Source: Deltaproteobacteria bacterium (GTDB lineage Bacteria > Myxococcota_A > UBA796 > SXON01). From it: a DNA stretch of 52,011 nt. The notes beneath the pieces are model-generated. The model saw nothing but the letters and a program-made list of their open reading frames with translations, searched no databases and was not told where the DNA came from. This document shows, one piece after another, positions 44,215 to 51,665 of the stretch. The position numbers and the translations under genes are program-made. The stretch spans positions 1-52,011 of the forward strand of contig BJHF01000043.1 of the NCBI GenBank assembly GCA_014191855.1. Direction: 5' to 3'. The stretch's first letter is position 1. Every line of letters starts with the position of its first letter.

Positions 44215-45989
44215 TACAGCGCCCCCGGGGCCGTTGGCGAGGGGGGCTCGGCGGGGACGACCGCCGCGAGCGGCTTCAGCGTGATGGCACGGCTCAACGG
44301 AGAGGTGCCCACCGTGACCATCTCCTCGTGCGGGGCGTAGCCCGTGGCCTGGATCACAACGCGGAAGGGGTGCCCATGGGCGGGAGGCGCGATGTCCAAC
44401 ACCGCCCCCGCCCCTACCTCTGCCCCGTTGACGAGCACATGCTCCGCAGCCGGCGTGATCTTCAGGTGCAGCACCGCCGGGGGCGGCGGCTGATGCGCCG
44501 CATCCCAAGCTTGCCAGCCATAGAACGCGCCCACCGCGAGGCCCACTACCGCGACCACCGCGAGCGCCGGCGCCATCAAGCCCGCCTTCGTGACCTCGAA
44601 GTGAACGACCCGCCGCTCGCCGTGGTCGGTGACGACAGTGAGCGTGCCCACCCCGCTGCTCCCGCCAAGTTGGCTCGGACGCAGCTCGATGGGGATCTCC
44701 TGCTCCCGCGCCACGGGATCAAGGAATTCCACGGTGGGAACGATCCAGGGCACATCCGAAACCAGCTTACCCGGCATCTTTCCCGCGCCGGTGTTCTCCA
44801 CCCGCAGCACCCAGATCTGCGACCGCATCCTCGGGAGGTGCAGCCGCACCGCGCTCTTCACGCCGACAGAGAGCTTCGGCGCCCGCTCACGCAGCTTTTG
44901 GGGCCCGCTCCCCAAGCCGATCGTGCGGCCGGGGATGTTCGGGATGGGGGCCTCGACACCGCCGGCGAGCCGCAAGGGCGCCGATTCCGGCAAGGATTCA
45001 GGCGGGCTGGGCGGCGGCGTGGCGACCGGTGGGCGCACCGGAAAGGCGGAGGGCGTAATCGGAGGGGCCGCTGACGTTACGGGTGGCGGCGCGGGCGCAG
45101 TGAGCGGCGGCGCGGTCCGCACTGGGCCAGTGGGCGCCCGCGCTTCCACCGGCGGGGGCGGCGCCACGGGCGCCGTGCCAGACGGCATCGTGAGCGGGGG
45201 CATCGTGAGCGGGGGGGGAGCCGCGCTGTTCTGCAGGAGCAGCTCCGCGATGCGGCTGCTGCCGATCTCGGCTTCGCCCGGGTCCGCCTCCTCCGTGAGG
45301 TCCGACACCTGGCCCTCACGCTGTGCGTCGTAGGCCACCCGGCGCTCGGGATCGCGGACGATGCGCCATGCGGCATCAAGCGAGGCGAGGATCTGGGCGG
45401 ACTTCTGCAGGTCCTTCAACGTGCGCGCCCAGCGGTACCGAGCGCGGTACGCGGCTTCCAGCTCAGCGGCCGTCGCGCTCGGCGCCACCTCCAAAAGGGC
45501 GTAGATATCGGTGCCGGCCAGCTCCGCGAGGTCGGAGTCGCCCTCACGAACGAGGTTCAGCTCGCGTGCGATCGCCTGGATCCGCGCCTCGACCACCGCT
45601 TCGTCCAGTTCCAGGCGCGCCCCCACCACCCGAATCGTGGCCTCGGCGGTAGAGTTCCATCCGCTCCCTTGCAGCGTGGTGGTGACGAACGCGTTCAGCT
45701 CCGCCAGCTTCTGATCGACGCCCGAGAAGGTTTCGTGGTAGAGCTCTCGCTCGTCGACCAGCAACTTCCGCAGGTTCGCGTTTGATTTGATGAGGAACAG
45801 CGCCTCTGTGCGGTACTTCGGGTTGGCCTGCTGGCCCTGGGCCCAGGTGCGCCGCTTCTTGATCGCCGAGTCGATGGCTTCGGGGGACGCATCTTCCGAG
45901 AGACCGTAGTAGGCAAGCGGCGTCCGATGCCCCAACGAAGCAACGAAGCGCTCGATCTCCTCCAAATCCCGCCGTTCCATGCCGCCCAT
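44214..45989 (-). CDS. Membrane protein with two degenerate J-like domains and a PEGA-like tail
   Basis: A 591-residue protein. Residues 24-86 and 160-222 each read like a DnaJ J domain (LAYYGLSEDASPEAIDSAIK; DIYALLEVAPSATAAELEAA and RIVRDPERRVAYDAQ), but the HPD loop is missing from both. A Pro/Ala/Thr linker (about 255-340) and a beta-sandwich (about 370-468) follow, then one transmembrane helix (about 473-492). The last segment (505-575, LHLKITPAAEHVLVNGAEVG and IQATGYAPHEE) is PEGA-like. It begins 31 bases after the lidless Hsp70 stop and is probably its membrane partner. An internal Met4 is an alternative start. Confidence 0.75.
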   Translation of the reverse strand: MGGMERRDLEEIERFVASLGHRTPLAYYGLSEDASPEAIDSAIKKRRTWAQGQQANPKYRTEALFLIKSNANLRKLLVDERELYHETFSGVDQKLAELNAFVTTTLQGSGWNSTAEATIRVVGARLELDEAVVEARIQAIARELNLVREGDSDLAELAGTDIYALLEVAPSATAAELEAAYRARYRWARTLKDLQKSAQILASLDAAWRIVRDPERRVAYDAQREGQVSDLTEEADPGEAEIGSSRIAELLLQNSAAPPPLTMPPLTMPSGTAPVAPPPPVEARAPTGPVRTAPPLTAPAPPPVTSAAPPITPSAFPVRPPVATPPPSPPESLPESAPLRLAGGVEAPIPNIPGRTIGLGSGPQKLRERAPKLSVGVKSAVRLHLPRMRSQIWVLRVENTGAGKMPGKLVSDVPWIVPTVEFLDPVAREQEIPIELRPSQLGGSSGVGTLTVVTDHGERRVVHFEVTKAGLMAPALAVVAVVGLAVGAFYGWQAWDAAHQPPPPAVLHLKITPAAEHVLVNGAEVGAGAVLDIAPPAHGHPFRVVIQATGYAPHEEMVTVGTSPLSRAITLKPLAAVVPAEPPSPTAPGAL

Positions 45990-46020
45990 GGCTGAGTCCC
46001 GCCGCTCCTATCGCGTTGGA

Positions 46021-47655
46021 TCAGGTGATGCTTGCCCGGCGGATCCGCTCGCGCGCGAGCGCCTTCTGCGCGTCGTCGATGCTGCCCCTCAGGTTCATCC
46101 GGGCGCGCCGCGTTTGACGTGTTTCTACGTCAGTAACATCGATCTCCAAGATCTGGTTCACGGTGTACCGGTACACCACCTCGATGGGCGTGCCGCGCGG
46201 GCGCGGCGGGAGCTGATCGAGCACGACCTCCCCGATCACGGTCACCTCATCGCGGTTTTCGCCGTGCCCCTCCGTTACCTCCACGCGAACGGCGGTCATG
46301 TTGTCGTAAGCGTACGCGAACCGCCCACGCTTGTCGCAGGGGAGCGGCGTGAACTCGGGGATCAGGTTGATGATCCGCTCCTTCAGGCTCGCGTCCAGCA
46401 CGACGATGCCGAGCGGGTGGGTGGCCACGTCCGTGATGCGCACGCCGGGCAACCCCACCATCTGGCCACCCGCCTCTCGGCCTGAGCCCATGCCGCCGCC
46501 AGGCGTGATCGAGGCCGGGTCGTTCAAATCGATCTCGGCGGGCAGCCCGGTGCTCGCCAATCGATACGCATGAAGCGTAGGATGATCCGGGCGATGCCGA
46601 AATACCGCCGCCAGCCCGGCGCCCACGGCAACGCACTCGTCGGGGTTCACGCCGGTGGCGGGCTCCTTGCCGGAGAGCCGGCGCAGCATCTCATGCACCA
46701 TCGGCATCCGGGTGGAGCCGCCAGCGAGGATGAAGTCGTCGATGTCCGACCACTTCATGCGCGCCTTCTCCAGCACGATGTTGCACGTGTCTTCGCACTG
46801 CATGAGCAGGTCGGCGGTCATGGTCTCAAATTCTTCGCGAGTAACGGGCACAACGGCGCGGTGGCCGCGGTAGTTCACCGGAATGACGGCTCGAGGCTTG
46901 GTCGACAACGAGATCTTCGCGTGCAAGCAGCGCTCGTAGAGCTCCTGGTAGGGCTGCGGATCGTCGCGCGGATCGAGGCCGAATTGGCGCTGGAAGGTGT
47001 CGGAGACGTGGTTCAGCAGGCGATCATCCCAGTCCTTCCCACCCAATTCTGCATTCCCATCGCTGGCCACCGTGCGCAGGGAGGTGCCGCGAATCTCCAT
47101 GACCGTTACGTCGAAGGTGCCGCCGCCAAGGTCGAACACCAGGATGTTCCGATCGGTACCGAGGCGCTCGAGGCCGTAGGAGATCGCTGCGGCCGTGGGC
47201 TCGTTGATGATCGAGAGCACGTTGAAGCCGGCAAGCGCCCCTGCATCCGCGGTCGCGGACCGCTGCGCCGCGTTGAAGTAGGCCGGCACCGTGATCACCG
47301 CGTCGTTCACCGCGCGACCGAGCGCCTCCTCCGCGTCATCCTTCAGCTTCCGAAGGATGATCGCGGAGAGCTCCTGCGGGGTGTACGACTTGCCGAAGAA
47401 CTCCATCGCGAAGTCGGGCTCGCCCATGTACCGTTTGATGAAGCGGGTGACGTTCAGTGCGTCAACGACCACCATCTTCACTGCTTCTTCGCCGACAACA
47501 CAGGCGTCCTTGTCGTAGAAGTGGATCACCGAGGCCGTGGTCGGGTGCCCCTCCGCGTTCGGGAGGATGTTGCACTTCCCGTGACGATCCACAAACGCCA
47601 TCGCGGAGAACGTCGTCCCCAAATCGATGCCGAGGATGATCCCGTCGTCCGCCAC
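46021..47655 (-). CDS. Lidless DnaK/Hsp70-like protein with an insertion
   Basis: A 544-residue Hsp70-like ATPase. The nucleotide-binding domain is complete: DLGTTFSA (11-18), INEPTAAAISYGLER (150-164), DLGGGTFDVTV (175-185), LGGKDWDD (204-211) and AGGSTRMP (311-318). A Gly-rich insertion (about 353-403) separates it from a substrate-binding beta domain (404-525) that keeps ATHPLGI, IPEFTPLPC and YAYDNM-type segments. Then only about 20 residues follow, so the helical lid and EEVD-like tail of DnaK are absent. It is not the housekeeping DnaK. It follows the GrpE-like gene and precedes the J-like gene. Confidence 0.9.
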   Translation of the reverse strand: MADDGIILGIDLGTTFSAMAFVDRHGKCNILPNAEGHPTTASVIHFYDKDACVVGEEAVKMVVVDALNVTRFIKRYMGEPDFAMEFFGKSYTPQELSAIILRKLKDDAEEALGRAVNDAVITVPAYFNAAQRSATADAGALAGFNVLSIINEPTAAAISYGLERLGTDRNILVFDLGGGTFDVTVMEIRGTSLRTVASDGNAELGGKDWDDRLLNHVSDTFQRQFGLDPRDDPQPYQELYERCLHAKISLSTKPRAVIPVNYRGHRAVVPVTREEFETMTADLLMQCEDTCNIVLEKARMKWSDIDDFILAGGSTRMPMVHEMLRRLSGKEPATGVNPDECVAVGAGLAAVFRHRPDHPTLHAYRLASTGLPAEIDLNDPASITPGGGMGSGREAGGQMVGLPGVRITDVATHPLGIVVLDASLKERIINLIPEFTPLPCDKRGRFAYAYDNMTAVRVEVTEGHGENRDEVTVIGEVVLDQLPPRPRGTPIEVVYRYTVNQILEIDVTDVETRQTRRARMNLRGSIDDAQKALARERIRRASIT

Positions 47656-47659
47656 TCAG

Positions 47660-48154
47660 CTACTCCTTGCTGTGGGTGTTGTCCGCGCCGAATCTGAACA
47701 CCGAGACCTCTTCGGCCCTCAAGACCTTATCGTTTCGCAGGAACCCGCGCTTGAGCACCGCCTCCACCTTCCAGTCATCCGCCGCGGTGGCCGCAGGCGC
47801 GACGCGCACCGCCTTGTGCAGCCGACGGTCAAAGCGCTCCATGCTCTCGGCGGGGACCACGTCGCGACGGTACAGCAGTTCGAGGAACTCGTCGAGCAAG
47901 TACTGAAAACTGTCGGCCACGACGTCTGGGCTCATCTCGCGCCGCTGCAACGACTCGTGGAACCAGTTCAGCGAGTCATAGAACAAGAGCAGGTCGAGGA
48001 GAAACGGCTTCTCCGCTTGGAAGATGAAGTCTTCCTTGTACTGCTTGAGCTCTTCGTACAGGGTGTCGAAGGCTTTTTGCTGAACGTCGTCCTGGCGGGA
48101 CCGTTCCTTGAGTAGGGCGGCGATCTCATCGATCCGCTGTTCCACGTTGGACAT
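47660..48154 (-). CDS. GrpE-like nucleotide exchange factor
   Basis: A 164-residue protein. A helical N-terminal half (RIDEIAALLKERSRQDDVQQ, FDTLYEELKQYKEDFIF) and FLLDLLLFYDSLNWFHESLQ precede a C-terminal beta-wing: RFDRRLHKAVRVAP and VEAVLKRGFLRNDKVLRAEE resemble the GrpE 'VLQKGYLLNDRVLRPA' motif. GrpE exchanges ADP on Hsp70. The long N-terminal helix is shortened. The ATG at 48154 lies 1 base after the stop of the Hsp70-VWA gene, with GGAG 7 bases upstream; a TTG at 48169 is the alternative. It is the likely exchange factor for the two neighbouring Hsp70s. Confidence 0.8.
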   Translation of the reverse strand: MSNVEQRIDEIAALLKERSRQDDVQQKAFDTLYEELKQYKEDFIFQAEKPFLLDLLLFYDSLNWFHESLQRREMSPDVVADSFQYLLDEFLELLYRRDVVPAESMERFDRRLHKAVRVAPAATAADDWKVEAVLKRGFLRNDKVLRAEEVSVFRFGADNTHSKE

Positions 48155-48155
48155 C

Positions 48156-50156
48156 CTAGGCTCCGGCAACCAGTTCAGTCGCGAGGTTGATGAACGTGCC
48201 CTGCAGCTCGACGGACTCGTTACAGAAATGGAAATCTTCGGGGCGCGAGGCGAGGGCGCGCAGGAACTCGGGGCGCACCTGCTGACCGACGCCGATCGTG
48301 ACGATACGACCGCCCTGCGAGCGGATCCGATGCGCCTCTGAGTGCGCGGCGTCGGGATCGTCGGGGTGGCCGTCCGTGAGCAACACGAAAATCCGCTGCA
48401 CGCCGGCGCGAGACTTCATCAGGTCGCGCGCGGCGGCGAGCCCCTCCGCCATCGGCGTGCTGCCGATCGGGGTGAGCCCGGCCATGCCCTCGCGGAGCTT
48501 TCGCAGGTCGTTTGTGAGGCTGCACTGCAGGCCGCCCGGGAACGCGATGATGCCGACGAGCCGGTTCGGCCCGAGGGTTCGCTCCATGAACGCGGTGGCC
48601 GCGGTGCGGGCTTCTTCGATATTTTTCCCGTACATCGACCCGGAACAGTCCATCAGGAGCGCGATCGCCATCGGCGCCCGATCCTTCGCGAGATCCTCGA
48701 GGGTAACGGCGCCCGCCGCGAGCCGGTGCGCGAGCGTCTGCCCGCTGTCGAGGTCCATCGCCTCTACCTCCACGATGCCGTTCGCGTTGTAGCGGAAGGT
48801 GACCGAGAGCTGCGACTTCCCGGCCGGCCGGATGGGGATGCCGTAGAACTCGAAGTGCCCGAGCACGTTGCACTCCAGCGGATCGTCGTTCTCGCCCTGC
48901 ACGAGCCAGAGGTCCATCGTGCTCTGACCGTCATGCGTGGTCACATAGTCGTCGCGAGTTCGGTCGCACGGGATACGGCTGTTCCGATCGATGATTCGCG
49001 AGTTGTAAAGGTGACCATCTCGGTACACGACCATGCCAAGGGAGTGGCTGGTGACGTCGTGGGTGCGGATGTCGACGGGCGGGGCCTCTCCAGCGAGACG
49101 ACTCGACTCGATCGCCGCGGTGAGCGCCGCGCCGAGCGAAACGCACTCGTCGGGGTTGATGTCGGTTGCAGGCTCCTTGTCGAAGCGACGCCGGATCATG
49201 TCCCGCACCATCGGCATCCGTGTGGAGCCGCCGGCGAGCACGATCGTGTCGATGTCCTCCGGGGTGAGTTTCGCGTCGTCCAGCACGTCGCGAGTGAGCG
49301 CCTCGCAGCGCTGCAGCATCGAGGCCGTGAGATCCTCGAACTTCTCTCGGGTGATCTCAAGCCGGAGGATCTTGCCCTTGTAGTCGTAGAAGAGCTGCAC
49401 CTTGGGCCGCTTGCTCAACGACAGCTTGGCGCTCGTGCACTTGCTGCGCAGGTCGTGGTAGGCGGCCAGATCGTCGAGCGGGTCGATGCCATGGCGCTGC
49501 CGGAACTGCTCCGCCGCATGGCGGATCAGCGCATCGTCCCAGTCCTTTCCCCCGAGCTGGTGATCGCCCGTGGTGGCGAGGACGGTGATCTCGTTGCCGT
49601 GCACCCGCACGATGCTGACGTCGAACGTGCCACCACCAAGGTCGAACACGAGGAGCTTCTTGTCGATCCCCGGGTTGGCCAGGCCGTACGCATAGGCGGC
49701 CGCGGTGGGCTCGTTCAGGAGCGCAAGCACCTTGAATCCGGCATGTTCGCCGGCTTTGATGGTGGCGCGCCGCTGCTTGTCCCCAAAGTAGGCCGGCACC
49801 GTGATCACGGCCTGATCGACGCGATGCCCGAGCCGCAGCTCGGCGTCGTGCTTCAGCTTCGCGAGGATGAAGCCCGAGAGGCGCTCGGCGGTGTAGGCTT
49901 CCCCGCGATACTCGAACGAGTAGTCGGGATCGCCCATGTGGCGCTTGATGAATTCGACGATCTGCTCGGGGTACGCCACCGCCGCCTGCTTGGCGTACGT
50001 GCCAATGATGATGTCGTCGTTCTCGAACAACACCACAGAGGGGGTGATCCGCTCGCCTTCGGCGTTGTGCAGGATCTCGGGCACGCCGAACTTGTTGACG
50101 TGCGCGATAGCAGAGAAGGTCGTGCCGAGGTCGATTCCGACGGCGCGGGTGGTCAT
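48156..50156 (-). CDS. Hsp70 with lid replaced by a von Willebrand factor A domain
   Basis: A 666-residue fusion. Residues 1-350 are a full Hsp70 ATPase (GIDLGTTFSA 7-16, LLNEPTAAAYAYGL 146-159, DLGGGTFDVSI 172-182, LAGGSTRMP 307-315). Residues about 360-485 form the substrate-binding beta domain (SHSLGM, NSRIPCDRT). Instead of the helical lid there is a VWA domain (about 495-660) with an intact MIDAS: Asp503, Ser505, Ser507 in DCSGSM, Thr567 in PIGSTPM, Asp595 in LLTDGHPDD. A metal-dependent adhesion module could select clients or partners. ATG 50156 overlaps the maf stop (ATGA). Both modules look functional. Confidence 0.92.
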   Translation of the reverse strand: MTTRAVGIDLGTTFSAIAHVNKFGVPEILHNAEGERITPSVVLFENDDIIIGTYAKQAAVAYPEQIVEFIKRHMGDPDYSFEYRGEAYTAERLSGFILAKLKHDAELRLGHRVDQAVITVPAYFGDKQRRATIKAGEHAGFKVLALLNEPTAAAYAYGLANPGIDKKLLVFDLGGGTFDVSIVRVHGNEITVLATTGDHQLGGKDWDDALIRHAAEQFRQRHGIDPLDDLAAYHDLRSKCTSAKLSLSKRPKVQLFYDYKGKILRLEITREKFEDLTASMLQRCEALTRDVLDDAKLTPEDIDTIVLAGGSTRMPMVRDMIRRRFDKEPATDINPDECVSLGAALTAAIESSRLAGEAPPVDIRTHDVTSHSLGMVVYRDGHLYNSRIIDRNSRIPCDRTRDDYVTTHDGQSTMDLWLVQGENDDPLECNVLGHFEFYGIPIRPAGKSQLSVTFRYNANGIVEVEAMDLDSGQTLAHRLAAGAVTLEDLAKDRAPMAIALLMDCSGSMYGKNIEEARTAATAFMERTLGPNRLVGIIAFPGGLQCSLTNDLRKLREGMAGLTPIGSTPMAEGLAAARDLMKSRAGVQRIFVLLTDGHPDDPDAAHSEAHRIRSQGGRIVTIGVGQQVRPEFLRALASRPEDFHFCNESVELQGTFINLATELVAGA

Positions 50157-50782
50157 GCGAACGTTCCGGGCGGGAGCGCGCCTGATCTATGCCGTGAGGC
50201 CCCCGATCGCCATCCGAGCGCGCGCAGCGTGGTGAGAACGTGGAAGATCGGTAAGCCGATCACCGAGAACCAGTCCCCCTCGACGCGGGCGATCAACCAG
50301 GCGCCAGGGCCCTCCGCCCGGTAGCCGCCGGCGCACCCCCGAGCGTCTCCGCTCGCGACATAGTCCTCAATCTCCTCGTCCGACACGTCGGCGCGGAGGG
50401 TGACACGCACCGTCACGATTTCGTCGAACCGCGCGTGCGCCGCAACGACGGAAACGCCATCGACGAGCTCGTGGGTTCGCCCCCGGAGCTCCCGCAGTTG
50501 TGCGCGATGCTCCTCGTCGTTTCTCGGCTTTCCGTACACTACGCCATCGAGGTGGCACACCTGATCGCAGCCAATCACGACGCGGTGCGGGCCGGCCAAC
50601 GAATCCGCCTTCGCCCGAGCCCGAGCCAACGCCAAAAGATTGGGGGTGGCGGCCTGGATGCTCGCCTCCTCCACGAGCGGGTCGAGACCCTCGACCTCGA
50701 GGCCCACCTGCGCGCAGATCTCGCGGCGCCAGGGCGAACTGGAGGCGAGCACGAGTCGGAGCCCGGAAGCAGGGAGGGACAT
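50153..50782 (-). CDS. maf: Maf-family nucleoside triphosphate pyrophosphatase
   Basis: House-cleaning NTP pyrophosphatase of the Maf family, which hydrolyses non-canonical or modified nucleotides. The 209 residues fit. LRLVLASSSPWRREICAQVG is the signature N-terminus, VIGCDQVCHLDGVVYGKPRND the central motif, and GCAGGYRAEGPGAWLIARVEGD with IGLPIFHV the C-terminal motifs. It is the first gene of the Hsp70 operon and overlaps the Hsp70-VWA start by 4 bases. A functional link to the chaperone genes is not obvious. Confidence 0.92.
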   Translation of the reverse strand: MSLPASGLRLVLASSSPWRREICAQVGLEVEGLDPLVEEASIQAATPNLLALARARAKADSLAGPHRVVIGCDQVCHLDGVVYGKPRNDEEHRAQLRELRGRTHELVDGVSVVAAHARFDEIVTVRVTLRADVSDEEIEDYVASGDARGCAGGYRAEGPGAWLIARVEGDWFSVIGLPIFHVLTTLRALGWRSGASRHRSGALPPGTFA

Positions 50783-50802
50783 TGATCAGGTGGGGGGACT
50801 GG

Positions 50803-50808
50803 TATACC
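50803..50808 (+). promoter_or_regulatory. Divergent promoter region with GGTATACC palindrome
   Basis: The 34-base gap between maf and the UDG-like gene holds GGTATACC, a palindrome that reads as a -10 (TATACC) on both strands. On the plus strand it ends 8 bases before ATG 50817. TTGATC 15 bp upstream could be a -35. On the minus strand it lies 20 bases before maf, so one element may set expression of both the Hsp70 operon and the UDG-like gene. Confidence 0.4.
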
Positions 50809-50816
50809 ACAGGCCC

Positions 50817-51596
50817 ATGCACGACCTCCGCGACGAGCTCGCCGGCCTGGTGGCGGACGTTTCTTCGGCGCTTGACGCGTTGCGACTCCAGGGCGTGCTC
50901 GTGCTTCCCCGTGCCCCGGCTTCCTTGCCTCGGATCGCCGATCCCGAGCCCCTCGCCCGCGCCGAAAATCCTCAGGTACACACCCAGCCGCCGGCGCCCC
51001 GTCCGCGCGGGGCATCCTCCGTGCTACCGCTGCGCGCGGAGGCCCCGCGAAGTGATTCGGCGCACCCTCCGCCCCCCATCGCCGAGCCGCCAGCTCCCGC
51101 GCCAGCCGGTGGCGGCGGCCTGCTGGGGCGGTGGGCTGAACAGCTCATCGGCCCCGACGAGCGGCTCGCGAAGGTCGTGGAAAGCCTCGGGGCCGCCTGT
51201 AACGAGTGCGGGGAGCCGCCGGTGGTGGGCGTCGGCGCGATCCGCAGCGGGCTGGCATTGTGCGCCGACGCGTGTAGTGAAGCTGAAACGAACGTTTTGG
51301 CGAACATGCTCCTGAAGGTGGTCGGCGTCGAGCCGAGCGACGTGTGGACGGCAGCTCCGCGTCGCTGCCCGGGCTGCATCGCCGGGCTTCGCCGCCAGAT
51401 CGAGGCCATCAAGCCAAGAGTGCTGCTGGTGCTCGGGCCCACGGCCGTGGCCGCCACCGGCCTCGCGCGCGGCGAATGGGGCAGCTTTGCCGGCCTCGCC
51501 GCCATCGCGACGTGGCACCCGTCCGAGCTCGCGGCGGATGTCGCGCGGAAGCGCCCGACGTTCGACGTCCTCCAGCAGGTGGCGAAGCGCCGGTAG
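50817..51596 (+). CDS. Degenerate uracil-DNA-glycosylase-like protein
   Basis: A 259-residue protein. The C-terminal half resembles type 4 UDG-family enzymes (CIAGLRRQIEAIKPRVLLVL, LGPTAVAATG, ATWHPSELAADVARK), but the GExPGxxED-type motif of active enzymes is replaced by a PPVVGVGAIRSGLALC segment. Cysteines come as CNEC, a CADAC and RRCPGC group, so a zinc or iron-sulfur site is likely. Residues 1-110 are an N-terminal helix plus a Pro/Ala linker. Enzymatic activity is doubtful. It diverges from maf. Confidence 0.75.
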   Translation: MHDLRDELAGLVADVSSALDALRLQGVLVLPRAPASLPRIADPEPLARAENPQVHTQPPAPRPRGASSVLPLRAEAPRSDSAHPPPPIAEPPAPAPAGGGGLLGRWAEQLIGPDERLAKVVESLGAACNECGEPPVVGVGAIRSGLALCADACSEAETNVLANMLLKVVGVEPSDVWTAAPRRCPGCIAGLRRQIEAIKPRVLLVLGPTAVAATGLARGEWGSFAGLAAIATWHPSELAADVARKRPTFDVLQQVAKRR

Positions 51597-51665
51597 GGGC
51601 GCCGCGAAGCGAAGCAACGCCCGCCCGGCGCAGCTACCGGGCCGCTCGCTTCGCCCGAACCGGCC

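Noticed and set aside
46021..50156. Either Hsp70 gene as the housekeeping dnaK
   Set aside because: Both lack the helical lid, one has a VWA fusion, and no standard dnaJ is adjacent.
51600..51660. Inverted repeat around CGAAGCG...CGCTTCG downstream of the UDG-like gene as a terminator
   Set aside because: The stem is interrupted and no T tract follows on either strand.
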